This document shows positions 9,765 to 17,924 of a stretch of 41,365 nucleotides of DNA, piece after piece; the stretch's first letter is position 1; the number at the start of each line of letters is the position of its first letter. The stretch is taken from positions 1 to 41,365 of the forward strand of contig CAZAFV010000024.1 in assembly GCA_964484385.1 (NCBI GenBank). Direction: 5' to 3'. The notes under the pieces were generated by a model that searched no databases, was not told the origin of the DNA, and was given only the letters and a program-made list of their open reading frames with translations. The stretch comes from Poriferisodalis sp964484385. GTDB taxonomy: Bacteria; Actinomycetota; Acidimicrobiia; Acidimicrobiales; Poriferisodalaceae. The translations under genes and the position numbers were made by a program.

Positions 9765-10853
9765 ATGGACGAGCGCAGAGCCACGGTGCTGCAGGCGGTG
9801 GTCGAGAACTTCATCGAGAGCGCGCAGCCGGTCGGATCGGCCGCGGTGCTCGAGTTGACCCGCCTCGATGTGTCGCCCGCGACCGTCCGCAATGACCTCG
9901 CAGCGCTGGAGGCCGGCGGCTACTTGATGCAGCCGCACACCAGCGCCGGTCGGGTGCCGACTGAGGCGGGCTACCGGTACTTCGTGGACGGTCTGGGGCC
10001 GGGTTCGCTCGACAACACCGAGGTCCGGCAGGTGCGGGCGTTCTTCGCCCATGCACAGGGGCAGATCGAGGAGCTGCTCGCCGACACCAGCCGGCTGCTG
10101 TCGGACCTGACCGAGTACGCGGCGATGGTGGTGGCCCCCCGGCACGACCGAGACAGCATCCGGTCGGCTCAGCTCGTGGACCTTGGCGGCGGCCGGCTGC
10201 TCGTTGTGCTCGTGATGTCGTCGGGCGTCGTGGAGCGCACCTACGTCGACGTCTACAACAACCGGGAACTGGCCGACGCGGCTCAAGGGCCGGCCGCAGG
10301 AGCAGCCTCGGCGATCCTGGCCGAGGCGCTGGTGGGGCATACCCGGTCGCAGCCACCGTCGATTCCCGAGACGGGCGATGCGGCGACCGATGCGCTGGTG
10401 GCGGCTGCGCTGGCTGCGCTGGCCGACGACCAATCGCACCCCAGCGAGCTCTACGTGGGCGGCACAGCCAGGATCACCGAGCAGTTCGAGGCCGTGTCGT
10501 CGCTTCGTTCGGTTCTGTCGGTGCTGGAAGAGCAGCTGATGGTGGTGACGCTGCTGCGCAGCCTCGTTGATCGCGGTCTCAGCGTGGCCATCGGGTCTGA
10601 GACGGGCATGAAGCCGCTGGCGGACTGTTCGGTGGTGGTAGCGCCCTACGAAGTCGACGGTCGCACGGTCGGCAGCGTGGGATTGCTGGGCCCGACGCGG
10701 ATGGACTACTCGAAAGCGCTGGCGGCGGTGCACACGGTGAGCCGGCGGCTGTCGGCCTCGCTCGGCGACGGCGACGGCGACGGTGCGCATGCTCTCGGCG
10801 ACGGTGACGTCGCGCAGGCACCCGTGGGCATCTCGCCATCGATCCCGCAATAG
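9765..10853 (+). CDS. hrcA: Heat-inducible transcription repressor HrcA
   Basis: About 362 residues. The N-terminal winged helix contains ERRATVLQAVVENFIESAQP, LDVSPATVRNDLAALEAGG and QPHTSAGRVPTEAGYRYFVD, all diagnostic of HrcA. The middle GAF-like domain and the C-terminal piece with RSLVDRGLSVAIGSETG also fit. HrcA represses chaperone genes by binding CIRCE inverted repeats; no CIRCE element is visible in the 71 bases upstream or in the 11 bases before dnaJ, so its targets are probably elsewhere (groES/groEL). GGAGG at 9756-9760 lies four bases before ATG 9765; a GTG at 9762 is an alternative. The C-terminus is extended by an Asp/Gly-rich tail with repeated GDGDGD. Confidence 0.93.
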   Translation: MDERRATVLQAVVENFIESAQPVGSAAVLELTRLDVSPATVRNDLAALEAGGYLMQPHTSAGRVPTEAGYRYFVDGLGPGSLDNTEVRQVRAFFAHAQGQIEELLADTSRLLSDLTEYAAMVVAPRHDRDSIRSAQLVDLGGGRLLVVLVMSSGVVERTYVDVYNNRELADAAQGPAAGAASAILAEALVGHTRSQPPSIPETGDAATDALVAAALAALADDQSHPSELYVGGTARITEQFEAVSSLRSVLSVLEEQLMVVTLLRSLVDRGLSVAIGSETGMKPLADCSVVVAPYEVDGRTVGSVGLLGPTRMDYSKALAAVHTVSRRLSASLGDGDGDGAHALGDGDVAQAPVGISPSIPQ

Positions 10854-10864
10854 ACCTGCCACAG

Positions 10865-12070
10865 ATGCCTGCCGACTACTACGAGCTGCTCGACGTAGGC
10901 CGCGATGTCAGCGAGGGTGACCTCAAGCGCGCCTACCGGCAGAAGGCCCGGGAGCACCACCCCGATGCGAACCCGGGCGACGCGCAGGCCGAGGCGCGCT
11001 TCAAGGAGATCAGCGAGGCATATGCCGTGCTCTCCGATCCTGAAGCGAGGGCCCGCTACGACCGCTTCGGGCATGAAGGCCTGCGTGGCGGGATGGGCGG
11101 CCCGGCATTCGACTTCGATCTCAGCGACATTTTCGAGTCGTTCTTCGGGGGGAATCCCTTCGGCGGGGGCCGATCCCGCCGAGCGTCGGGCCCGCCGCGT
11201 GGCGATGATCACGAGACGGTGGTGGATCTCGATTTCGCCCAGTCCGTCTTCGGCGTCGACCGGCAGATCGAGGTGCGGACGCTGGTGTCGTGTGACGATT
11301 GCGGCGGTTCGGGTGCCGCGGAAGGCACGTCGCCGACGGTGTGCAGCGCCTGCGGCGGCGCAGGGCAGGTGCGCCAAGTGCGCCAGAGCCTGCTGGGCCA
11401 GATGGTCACCACTGCGCCGTGCGGCCGGTGCCGCGGGATTGGCGAGGAGATTGCCGATCCATGCAGATCCTGCCGGGGCGAAGGCCGCCGGGCCGAGCAG
11501 GTCTCGCTCGTCGTGCGGGTGCCGCCCGGCGTCGAGGGGGGTGCCACGCTTCGTCTGAGCGGCCGCGGATCGGTGGGACCCCGCGGCGGTCCTGCCGGCG
11601 ACCTGTATGTGCACCTTCGTGTCGCCGAATCCGATGTATTCGTGCGGCAGGGCGAGAGCCTCGTAGCCGAGCTGCCGGTGACGATGCTGCAAGCCGCCCT
11701 GGGAGCGAAGGTGACGTTCGAGACGCTGGACGGACCACGGGAACTGGCGGTGAAGGCCGGCACCCAGCCGAATGACACCATCCGGTTGAACGGGCTCGGC
11801 GTGCCGCGGGCCAATGGGCGTGGGCGCGGTGACCTGCATGTGGTGGTCCGTGTGGACATCCCGAAGAAGCTCTCGAAGTCCGAGGTGGCCAAGCTGAGAG
11901 AAGTCGCCAGCGAACGTGGCGAACAGGTGGACGGAATCGTTGTTGATCGGTCCGCGCCAGCCGAGTCGCACGATCGTGAACAAGCGCGTGTCGAGGCTCG
12001 GGCTGAGCGATCCAAGTCTCGCGGCAGCACTGACGCCCGGCAACGACGTACGCGTCGCAGCAAGAGCTGA
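10865..12070 (+). CDS. dnaJ: Chaperone protein DnaJ
   Basis: 401 residues, type I DnaJ. The J domain begins DYYELLDVGRDVSEGDLKRA and has the DnaK-activating HPD at residues 32-34. A Gly/Phe-rich linker (about 73-103) follows, then four zinc-binding CxxCxGxG repeats starting at Cys143, Cys160, Cys186 and Cys200, and two beta-barrel client-binding domains (about 210-345). It delivers unfolded proteins to DnaK and stimulates its ATPase. The last 40 residues are an unusual basic, charge-rich tail (ARAERSKSRGSTDARQRRTR) beyond the normal end. It starts 11 bases after hrcA, so the pair is probably one transcript. No dnaK or grpE is nearby, which suits the hrcA-linked dnaJ2 of actinobacteria. Confidence 0.96.
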   Translation: MPADYYELLDVGRDVSEGDLKRAYRQKAREHHPDANPGDAQAEARFKEISEAYAVLSDPEARARYDRFGHEGLRGGMGGPAFDFDLSDIFESFFGGNPFGGGRSRRASGPPRGDDHETVVDLDFAQSVFGVDRQIEVRTLVSCDDCGGSGAAEGTSPTVCSACGGAGQVRQVRQSLLGQMVTTAPCGRCRGIGEEIADPCRSCRGEGRRAEQVSLVVRVPPGVEGGATLRLSGRGSVGPRGGPAGDLYVHLRVAESDVFVRQGESLVAELPVTMLQAALGAKVTFETLDGPRELAVKAGTQPNDTIRLNGLGVPRANGRGRGDLHVVVRVDIPKKLSKSEVAKLREVASERGEQVDGIVVDRSAPAESHDREQARVEARAERSKSRGSTDARQRRTRRSKS

Positions 12071-12071
12071 C

Positions 12072-12362
12072 ATGCCTGTCGACCGCCGGCCCGTTGATGC
12101 GCTGGTGGGGGAGCGGCTGCGGGCGGTGCGCAAATGGCGGCGCATGACGCTGGCGCAGGTCGAGGAGGCCTCCGGCGGCGAATTCCGCACCTCGGTGCTG
12201 GGGGCGTATGAGCGCGGCGAGCGGGGGTTGGCCGTGTCCCGGCTGCTGCGCTTGGCACAGCTCTACAACGTGCCGCCATCCGAGCTGCTGCCAGAGGACG
12301 ATCAGGACAGCGAACAAGACGATGCGGCATCGCAGCGCTTCCCGCCCGATTCAGTGCTATGA
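12072..12362 (+). CDS. Small XRE-family regulator, BldD-like DNA-binding domain only
   Basis: A 96-residue protein. Residues 11-73 form a helix-turn-helix of the XRE type and closely follow the DNA-binding domain of the actinobacterial developmental regulator BldD: GERLRAVRKWRRMTLAQVEE, then SVLGAYERGERGLAVSRLLR, then LAQLYNVPPSELLP. BldD also has a C-terminal domain that binds cyclic di-GMP; here only a 23-residue acidic tail follows (EDDQDSEQDD), so that input is absent. The start at ATG 12072 is one base after the dnaJ stop, and the gene ends in an ATGA overlap with hemW, so it is translationally coupled to both. It stands where rsmE is usually found after dnaJ. Target genes are unknown. 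Confidence 0.82.
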   Translation: MPVDRRPVDALVGERLRAVRKWRRMTLAQVEEASGGEFRTSVLGAYERGERGLAVSRLLRLAQLYNVPPSELLPEDDQDSEQDDAASQRFPPDSVL

Positions 12363-13441
12363 TTGAGTCCGCCTGCGCATCGCCCGCATTCGGCGTCTAC
12401 TGCCATATCCCGTTCTGCACGCACCGCTGCGACTACTGCGCATTCGCGACGTGGACCGATCGCAGCCACCTCATCGACGACTACATGGCGAGCTGCCGCC
12501 GGCAGGCTCGGGAGCTGGCGGCCGGCATGCCGCCGGTGACCTCGGTGTTCTTCGGCGGCGGAACACCGAACCTGGTGCAGCCGTCGTTGCTCGGCGATGT
12601 GCTGGCGGAACTGCCCCTGGCGCGGGGGGCCGAGATCACGGTGGAGTGCAACCCGGACCTAGTCACGCCGGAACAGATGCGGGCATACCGGGCCTTGGGC
12701 GTCAACCGCATCAGCCTCGGCGTTCAGTCGGCAGTTGCGCACGTGCTCGACGCGCTGGGCCGCCGCCACGACCCGCCGATGGTGGCTGCGGCGGTTGATG
12801 CCGTTCGCCAGGCCGGCATTGGCCAGCTCAACCTGGACCTGATCTACGGCTCGCAGGCCGAATCGTTGCCCGACTGGAAGCGCACGCTGGTCGAGGCCAT
12901 CGATCTTGGGCCCGATCACGTGAGCGCGTACGGCCTGACGCCGGAGCCAGGAACGCCGCTCGGCGACGACCCGTCGCGACATCCCGACGAGGACGAGATG
13001 GCCGACAAATACCTGCTCGCCGACGAGCTGCTTGCCCGAGCGGGCTACGAGATCTACGAGATCTCCAACTGGGCTCGGCCCGGCTCGCAATGCCGGCACA
13101 ACCTGCTGTATTGGCGGCAGGGTGCCTATGCGGGCATCGGCTGTGCCGCGCACAGCCACCGCGACGGCCGCCGGTACTGGAGCGTCCGCACGCCCGAGCG
13201 GTTCATCGCGGCGATCTCGGCTGGAACCTCGCCCATGGCAGGCAGCGAGGAGTTGGGTCCGGACGAGCGTCGTACGGAGGCCCTGCAGCTTGCGTTGCGC
13301 ACGTCAGTCGGTGTTCCTGTCGACGCAGTGCCTGGCGACGTGGCGCACTTGCTGGAACCTGCCGCCGGGGGCCGCCTCAAGCTGACTGCTCGTGGGCGTC
13401 TCCTGGCCAACGAGGTGGCCGTGAGGCTCAGTCTTCCGTAG
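12359..13441 (+). CDS. hemW: Radical SAM haem chaperone HemW
   Basis: 360 residues. The radical SAM cluster motif is Cys20, Cys24 and Cys27 in CHIPFCTHRCDYCAF, the form with Phe after the last Cys that marks HemW rather than true coproporphyrinogen dehydrogenase HemN. Other family pieces are SVFFGGGTPNLV, ECNPDLVTPEQM, GVNRISLGVQS, LNLDLIYGSQAES and YEISNWARPGSQCRHN. HemW binds haem and is thought to insert it into respiratory enzymes. It overlaps the upstream regulator by four bases and is the last gene of the lepA-hrcA-dnaJ block. Another haem gene, a ferrochelatase fused to a transporter, lies 14 kb away. The call is firm at family level; older annotation would say HemN-like. Confidence 0.94.
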   Translation: MIESACASPAFGVYCHIPFCTHRCDYCAFATWTDRSHLIDDYMASCRRQARELAAGMPPVTSVFFGGGTPNLVQPSLLGDVLAELPLARGAEITVECNPDLVTPEQMRAYRALGVNRISLGVQSAVAHVLDALGRRHDPPMVAAAVDAVRQAGIGQLNLDLIYGSQAESLPDWKRTLVEAIDLGPDHVSAYGLTPEPGTPLGDDPSRHPDEDEMADKYLLADELLARAGYEIYEISNWARPGSQCRHNLLYWRQGAYAGIGCAAHSHRDGRRYWSVRTPERFIAAISAGTSPMAGSEELGPDERRTEALQLALRTSVGVPVDAVPGDVAHLLEPAAGGRLKLTARGRLLANEVAVRLSLP

Positions 13442-13450
13442 GAGCAGTAG

Positions 13451-13480
13451 CGGGCCTAGCCGGAGAGCCGGATATGCCCG
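13451..13480. terminator. Possible bidirectional terminator hairpin between hemW and the tad operon
   Basis: CGGGC at 13451-13455 pairs with GCCCG at 13476-13480, enclosing an inner CCGG/CCGG stem around AGAG. It sits ten bases after the hemW stop and overlaps the end of the last tad gene coming from the other side. There is no T-run, as is normal for GC-rich actinobacteria, so the call is tentative. Confidence 0.4.
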
Positions 13481-13899
13481 ACCGCCTCTGCGACGACGGG
13501 CCGGCTTGCTTGCCCACTGACGTTCCCGATCAAGCCGATGACCCGCCGTGCCGAACCCTCCACCGACACGCGCACTGCTGCCGGGCCCGCCGCGCGGATG
13601 GCCACCGAGACCGATCCGGGCTCGAATACTGCCGACAAGCGATCCCGCGCCGTCCGCAGGCTCCACGGCTCCAACCGCCGGAGCCGGGAGGCGGAGAGGC
13701 GGTAGGACCCGTGATGACGAAGCGAGGATTCGTCGAGGGCAAGCGAGACGAGGTCGTTGGCCAACGAAGACGCTGCTGCTTGTGCCTCGCGCTGCGCCAG
13801 GAAGGCAGCCGTGCTGTCGACGGCGATACTGGCCAGCAGCGCCACGATCAGTACGCCGACAGGCACGAGCAGCAGCGCAGAACCGCGTTCACTGCCCAC
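13456..13899 (-). CDS. TadE/TadG-like minor pilin, last gene of tad operon
   Basis: About 147 residues. Near the N-terminus RGSALLLVPVGVLIVALLAS is followed by a helix with DSTAAFLAQREAQAAASSLA, the layout of actinobacterial TadE-neighbourhood proteins: a short polar leader, one membrane helix with a pilin-like processing region, then a small exported domain. The remainder (RVSVEGSARRVIGLIG near the end) has no motif I recognise. I start it at GTG 13899, eleven bases inside the previous gene; an ATG at 13947 would add 16 residues before the membrane helix and overlap the neighbour by 59 bases. Probably a minor pilin or surface-assembly component. Confidence 0.65.
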   Translation of the reverse strand: MGSERGSALLLVPVGVLIVALLASIAVDSTAAFLAQREAQAAASSLANDLVSLALDESSLRHHGSYRLSASRLRRLEPWSLRTARDRLSAVFEPGSVSVAIRAAGPAAVRVSVEGSARRVIGLIGNVSGQASRPVVAEAVGHIRLSG

Positions 13900-14353
13900 A
13901 GGGAGCCCGCCCGTCGAGGCCGTGCCGGAAGGGATCGACGATCTCACTGGCGCGAGCGCCGACGGTCACCGGAGACCATCTGCTGCCGAGCAGCGCCAGG
14001 CGGGGGACCTCCCGCGTGGCTTCGAAGGTCACCCGCTCGCAGCGACGCAACCGGACGGCGCCGACCGGCTGAACCGATGCCGAGCCGCCCAGCCGGTAGC
14101 CCGACATCGCCTGCCCGCCGGCGTCGGTCGCCGCGTGGACGGCATCACCGAAGCGAGGCCCGTGATGCTCGACGAATGTCCGCGCTGCTTCCCGCGCGCC
14201 GGCGACAGCGGCAATCTTGGCGTCGAGTGCTGCCCACGCCTGGGCGAACACCAGCGTGCCCCCGATGAAGACCAATACGACGAAGGGCAGCACTTCGGCC
14301 CCGACGACGCCCGAAGCGTCACGCCGGGTGCATCTGGCGGCGATGCGCCTCAT
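13889..14353 (-). CDS. TadE-like pseudopilin
   Basis: About 154 residues starting at ATG 14353, which overlaps the stop of the preceding gene by four bases. A basic leader (MRRIAARCTRRDASGVVGAE) is followed by a membrane helix (VLPFVVLVFIGGTLVFAQAW) and an exported domain containing KIAAVAGAREAARTFVEHHG. The Ala-rich helix with REAAR after the membrane segment is typical of TadE proteins, where the N-terminal helix is cleaved by a prepilin peptidase and packs like pilin. The continuing reading frame upstream is only a shadow of the neighbouring gene. Predicted to take part in Flp pilus assembly at the membrane. Confidence 0.72.
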   Translation of the reverse strand: MRRIAARCTRRDASGVVGAEVLPFVVLVFIGGTLVFAQAWAALDAKIAAVAGAREAARTFVEHHGPRFGDAVHAATDAGGQAMSGYRLGGSASVQPVGAVRLRRCERVTFEATREVPRLALLGSRWSPVTVGARASEIVDPFRHGLDGRAPCGQ

Positions 14354-14766
14354 GGCGAGCCGGCGAAGCGAGCCAGCTCGCGCCGCACCTCGAACCGGCG
14401 CTCGACCGTCTGCAGGCCGATCAGCGCAGAGGCATCGATGAGCACCGTCGGCGGTCTCGCTGCCAGCTCCAGCGCGACGGTCTCGCCGGTGGTGCTCCAG
14501 CGGAGCCGCTCGATATCCACTGCAGGTCCGATGGCCGAGAGCAGCCATCGCTCAGCATCGACGATTGCCGCAGGGCTGCCACCGCCGAACGCTGCCCGGC
14601 GCGTTGCATCGTGGCCGACCGCCGTGAGAACCGAGCTGCTGTAGAAGTAGACGGCAGCCTGGACCGCCAGCGTCAGAAACGTCAGGAACGCCAAGACGGC
14701 CCATGGCAGGGCAACGAGGCCGGCACCGCGCTCGTCGCGGCACGGCTTCGCGTGCAGATGGGTCAC
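14350..14766 (-). CDS. TadE-like pseudopilin
   Basis: 138 residues. After a short leader with DERGAGLVALPWAVLAFLTF comes a single membrane helix, then YFYSSSVLTAVGHDATRRAA, the usual TadE arrangement in which tyrosines and an Ala/Arg-rich helix follow the membrane segment. The distal part (RRFEVRRELARF) has no known motif. It starts at 14766, overlapping the pilin gene by four bases, and ends overlapping the next TadE-like gene by four. Three consecutive TadE-like genes suggest either a set of minor pilins or a TadE/TadF/TadG trio too diverged to distinguish here. Confidence 0.72.
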   Translation of the reverse strand: MTHLHAKPCRDERGAGLVALPWAVLAFLTFLTLAVQAAVYFYSSSVLTAVGHDATRRAAFGGGSPAAIVDAERWLLSAIGPAVDIERLRWSTTGETVALELAARPPTVLIDASALIGLQTVERRFEVRRELARFAGSP

Positions 14767-15026
14767 TTGCCGATCTTCGCGATCTCAGAATTCGTCGTTT
14801 CCTCGGCGTTCTCCCAGAGCGTCTTGAAGCCGACCCACATGAGGGCGCCAAGCGAGGCGATGATCAGCACGGCGATGGCCGCCGAGATCACTCCCTCGCC
14901 TCGTTCGTTGTGTCGCGCGCCCTGCCGTGCGCCCTTCCGGGCCGCCCCTGCAGCGGCGAGCGCGGCGGCACATGCCGCGCTGAGCGCAGCCGCTATCGGA
15001 GCGGTGTAGATGAGGCTGTCGTACAT
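14763..15026 (-). CDS. Small Flp-type pilin candidate
   Basis: 87 residues with two hydrophobic stretches. The first (about 4-27, Ala-rich) is followed by a basic segment ending ARHNERGEG, then a second helix VISAAIAVLIIASLGALMWV and a short tail WENAEETTNSEIAKIGK. The basic-Gly-Glu junction before the second helix resembles the class III leader/processing site of Flp pilins, which after cleavage polymerise through this helix into the pilus. An extra N-terminal hydrophobic stretch makes it longer than a usual Flp pilin (50-70 residues), so it could instead be a minor component. AAAGGA seven bases before ATG 15026 is the clearest ribosome-binding site in the operon, as expected for an abundant pilin. 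Confidence 0.6.
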   Translation of the reverse strand: MYDSLIYTAPIAAALSAACAAALAAAGAARKGARQGARHNERGEGVISAAIAVLIIASLGALMWVGFKTLWENAEETTNSEIAKIGK

Positions 15027-15049
15027 GGGATTGTCCTTTCATTGCCGGC

Positions 15050-15775
15050 TCACAGCGCCGCGTACCCGCTGAGGGCGTCACTGAACGGGATCGCGAGCAG
15101 GACGCACCCGGGCACCAGCGCCGCGACGGTGACGGGAATCCACACCTGCTCGCTTCGACGCTCGATGTGGGTGATGAGGCGCCGGTGCGCCTCCATGCGC
15201 GCCGAGCGGGCCTCGTCTGACACCAGTGCAGCGACATCGGCCGCGTCCTCGTGCAGGGTGAGCACGCCGACGAATCTGCGGATCTCCGCCGAACCGGCAT
15301 CGTCCGCCCACTCGGCCAGCGCCACCTCGACTGCAGCGCCACCGGCGACGCGGGCGCCGACACGTTCCAGTCCCTCGGCGCAGATGCCGTGCCCACGCCG
15401 GGCAACGGCATCCAGCGCGCTGGTGAGCGACATGCCGCTCGCGAGCAGCATGCCGGTCTGCTCGGCGACGATCGGCAGCTCTTCGGTGATCTGCGTTTGC
15501 CGCGACGACATCGACCTGTTGAGCAGGTGTTGGGATGCGCCGTAGGCAGCGGCAGCCACACCGAGCGCCCCGGCGAGCGCAAGCAGCGGTCTGATGCCGA
15601 TGGCACCGAGTGCCGCTCCCGAAACGACGAAAGCCGCGGTTGCGCCGCCGACCTGCCGTACGCGGAACTCGAACGGGGACCGGGCCATGCCGGCTTCGCG
15701 CAGCCGGACAGCGAGTTCGGCATCGGCATTCGCCAGCAAGGCGATGCGCTGCACCAACGATGCTGCTGCGATCAC
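15050..15775 (-). CDS. tadC: Tad pilus inner-membrane platform protein TadC (T2SS F family)
   Basis: About 241 residues. Hydrophobic pairs at the N-terminal third (VGGATAAFVVSGAALGAIGI, then LLALAGALGVAAAAYGAS) and at the C-terminus (VTVAALVPGCVLLAIPF) flank a cytoplasmic helical domain with ITEELPIVAEQTGMLLASGM and SLTSALDAVARRG. That is the GspF/T2SSF fold of TadB and TadC. With TadB it forms the platform on which the TadA motor acts. I start it at GTG 15775, giving a GTGA overlap with the tadB stop like its neighbours; an in-frame ATG at 15826 would add 17 residues and a 55-base overlap. A 23-base gap containing a ribosome-binding site follows before the pilin. Confidence 0.85.
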   Translation of the reverse strand: MIAAASLVQRIALLANADAELAVRLREAGMARSPFEFRVRQVGGATAAFVVSGAALGAIGIRPLLALAGALGVAAAAYGASQHLLNRSMSSRQTQITEELPIVAEQTGMLLASGMSLTSALDAVARRGHGICAEGLERVGARVAGGAAVEVALAEWADDAGSAEIRRFVGVLTLHEDAADVAALVSDEARSARMEAHRRLITHIERRSEQVWIPVTVAALVPGCVLLAIPFSDALSGYAAL

Positions 15776-16629
15776 TGCAGGAACACTCGCTTTCGCACGG
15801 GGATCGCCATGAGCCGCCCAGCCCACAGCCAGCAGGCGGCCACGGCGAGCACGCTGAACGCCACGAGCAGCTGACCGTCGCCCGACTCGTAGGCCTGCCG
15901 ACCGCGCCCGATGCTCAGGCCGATCACGGCCATGAACGCGGGTACCGACGCGACGAAGCTGCGTGCGAACCGAGCTCCGGCCTGCTTGGCACGGGCGTCG
16001 GAGCGAGCGGCAGCCTCAGCTTGGGCCGCCTCGGCCAGCGCACGCAGTCGAGCATCGATCCGCACCCCGCCGATCTGGTGTGCGGCCAGCAGCGTCTCGC
16101 AGACGGCGTCTGCAGTCGGGTCCGCGAGCGATGTCTTGAGAACGCGCAGTGCGGCTTCGAAATCGGTGCTCAACGACCACGTGCGCGCTGCCTCGGAGAT
16201 GGCCGGCCGCATGTCGTCGGGAGCGTGCTTGCCCGCGGCGAACAGTGCGGCCGGGATCGACCGACCCTGGTGGGCCACCAGCACCCGGATCTCCGCGAGC
16301 AATCGAGGCCACGCTTGCCAGGAGTCCACAGCGCGGCGACGGCGCCGTTGTGTTACAGCGCACGGGGGGATGGCCGCACCGAGCAAGGCCACGAGGGCGG
16401 GTGCCACCATGCCGCCGAACAGCGCCCAAGCGCCGAGCCATGCGGCGACGGCCGTGGCGGCGCCAGCCAGCGCGCCGTGCAGCAGGGGCACTGAAGCCGG
16501 GGGAGCTGTCGATGGTGACCGACGCGTTGATGCACGTCGCCAGGCGGCGCTGGCGGCCGGGCCGCCGCCGGGGGTTGACAGCAGCCACACGCCTGCGGCG
16601 CCAGCGGCAATGAACGCCAGAGCGGTCAC
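15772..16629 (-). CDS. tadB: Tad pilus inner-membrane platform protein TadB (T2SS F family)
   Basis: 285 residues. An N-terminal membrane helix (ALAFIAAGAAGVWLLS), a Ser/Arg-rich loop and a second pair of helices (about 50-92) precede a cytoplasmic T2SSF domain with WPRLLAEIRVLVAHQGRSIP, AALRVLKTSLADPTADAVCE and LLAAHQIGGVRIDARLRALA. Two more helices end the protein. This is the usual TadB layout. Start and stop both overlap their neighbours by four bases, so tadA, tadB and tadC are made in fixed ratio. The stretch of Arg residues after helix 3 (TQRRRRRAVD) marks the cytoplasmic side. Confidence 0.86.
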   Translation of the reverse strand: MTALAFIAAGAAGVWLLSTPGGGPAASAAWRRASTRRSPSTAPPASVPLLHGALAGAATAVAAWLGAWALFGGMVAPALVALLGAAIPPCAVTQRRRRRAVDSWQAWPRLLAEIRVLVAHQGRSIPAALFAAGKHAPDDMRPAISEAARTWSLSTDFEAALRVLKTSLADPTADAVCETLLAAHQIGGVRIDARLRALAEAAQAEAAARSDARAKQAGARFARSFVASVPAFMAVIGLSIGRGRQAYESGDGQLLVAFSVLAVAACWLWAGRLMAIPVRKRVFLQ

Positions 16630-17924
16630 GCCGGCGCACCCACCTCGCCCTCGCTGGGCGGGGGCATCTCCCTCCCGGCGGCGGAGAGCCGTGACGTCAC
16701 CCGCCGGGAAACGTGGGGGGTCCTCACCGGGGGCTGGCCGTGGCGTGCTGGCGCGTAGAGCGGCGTCGTGTCGAACGAGATACTGCCGTCGCGCGCCGGT
16801 TCTTCTACCGCTACGACCTCTGTGACCTCCACAGCGGCGGGAGCGCGCCGCAGGTGGACCACGACGTCGATCGATTCGGCCACGAGCTGGGTGATCGCCG
16901 CCGCGGGCATCTCGCCCACATCAGGGGCGAGCTGGCACATGAGCCGCAGCCGGCCGAGCGCCTGGCGTGCGGATCCCGCGTGGATGGTCGCGTAGCCGGT
17001 GACCCCACTGGAGAGCGCCAGCAGCAAGGGCACCGCTTCGCGGTCTCGCACCTCGCCCACGATGGCCACATCCGGCGCCATTCTCAGGAAGCCGGCCACC
17101 AGGCGCCGCAAGTCCACTGGTGCTCGCTCGGTCCGGCCCGGCCGGGTCTGCATTCCGGCGACGTTGGGCAGCCCGATGTCGAGTTCGAACACTTCCTCGG
17201 CGGTGACCACCCGCAGGCGCGGATCGAGTTCGGCGGCGCAGCAGCCCAGCAGCGTCGTCTTGCCGCTGCCGGGTGCGCCCGCGATCAGGATCGACAGCCG
17301 GGCACGCACCGCACTGCGCAGGAACTCGGCGATCTCGCCGGTCAGCGTCCCGGCCGAAGTCAGCTCGCTCAGGCTCGAGAATGCGATCCCGGTGAACTTG
17401 CGGATGTTGAAGATGAGGTGACCGCCGCGGCCGATGTCGGGATGGACGATGTGCAGGCGGGCGCCATTGTCGAGTTGTGCGTCCTGCAGTCCCTCGCTGG
17501 GATCCAGCTTGCGGTGGGATGCCGTCGCGTCGTCGATGATCCTCGTCAGCGTGCGTCGGACGTGCTCGTCATCGTGGAACGACTCGTCGTGCTGACCGCT
17601 CGGACCGTGGTGGCGCTTGACGAAGATCTCATGGGGGGCATTGACCATGATCTCCCAGACATCGGCATCCGCCAGCGGCGCTTCGAGCGGTCCGTAACCG
17701 AGCAGGTTGCGCACGACCCGGTCGGCAACGGCGTCGGCGTCGGCGTCGTCGATCGCACTGCTGTGAACGCCGCTCTTGAAGCCGAGATTCCAGCGCCGGA
17801 TCTCCTCGTGGGCAAGCCCTGTGACCGCCCGATGCGCGCCTGACCCACGCGGGTCCAGGCCGCTGTGACGGGCGCGCTCCGAAACCGACCGTTCGATCTC
17901 GGCGAAGGTTGACGGATCGGTCAT
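16626..17924 (-). CDS. tadA: Tad pilus motor ATPase TadA/CpaF
   Basis: 432 residues of the type II/IV secretion ATPase family. An N-terminal domain with LLGYGPLEAPLADADVWEIM and VNAPHEIFVKR is followed by Walker A at residues 216-223 (GAPGSGKT), the Asp-box-like TAEEVFELDIGLP, Walker B around DVAIVGEVRD (285-294) and the His box GYATIHAGSARQALGRL. It hydrolyses ATP in the cytoplasm to drive pilus polymerisation. The Asp box is TAEEVFEL where TadA usually has a TIEDTAEL-like sequence, a modest divergence. About 50 poorly conserved residues follow the ATPase core. ATG 17924 overlaps the cpaB stop, and the gene's own stop overlaps tadB. TadZ/CpaE, which usually precedes it, is absent. Confidence 0.93.
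   Translation of the reverse strand: MTDPSTFAEIERSVSERARHSGLDPRGSGAHRAVTGLAHEEIRRWNLGFKSGVHSSAIDDADADAVADRVVRNLLGYGPLEAPLADADVWEIMVNAPHEIFVKRHHGPSGQHDESFHDDEHVRRTLTRIIDDATASHRKLDPSEGLQDAQLDNGARLHIVHPDIGRGGHLIFNIRKFTGIAFSSLSELTSAGTLTGEIAEFLRSAVRARLSILIAGAPGSGKTTLLGCCAAELDPRLRVVTAEEVFELDIGLPNVAGMQTRPGRTERAPVDLRRLVAGFLRMAPDVAIVGEVRDREAVPLLLALSSGVTGYATIHAGSARQALGRLRLMCQLAPDVGEMPAAAITQLVAESIDVVVHLRRAPAAVEVTEVVAVEEPARDGSISFDTTPLYAPARHGQPPVRTPHVSRRVTSRLSAAGREMPPPSEGEVGAPA

Noticed and set aside
10770..10815. Micro-repeat encoding GDGDGDG at the hrcA end
   Set aside because: A simple GGCGAC slippage run in a tolerant C-terminal tail; no structural or regulatory pattern beyond that.
13090..14268. Long plus-strand open frame opposite hemW's end and the tad genes
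   Set aside because: Composition is Arg/Pro/Ala-rich with no motif, and the other strand carries clear TadE-like genes with start/stop overlaps. It is a GC-driven shadow.
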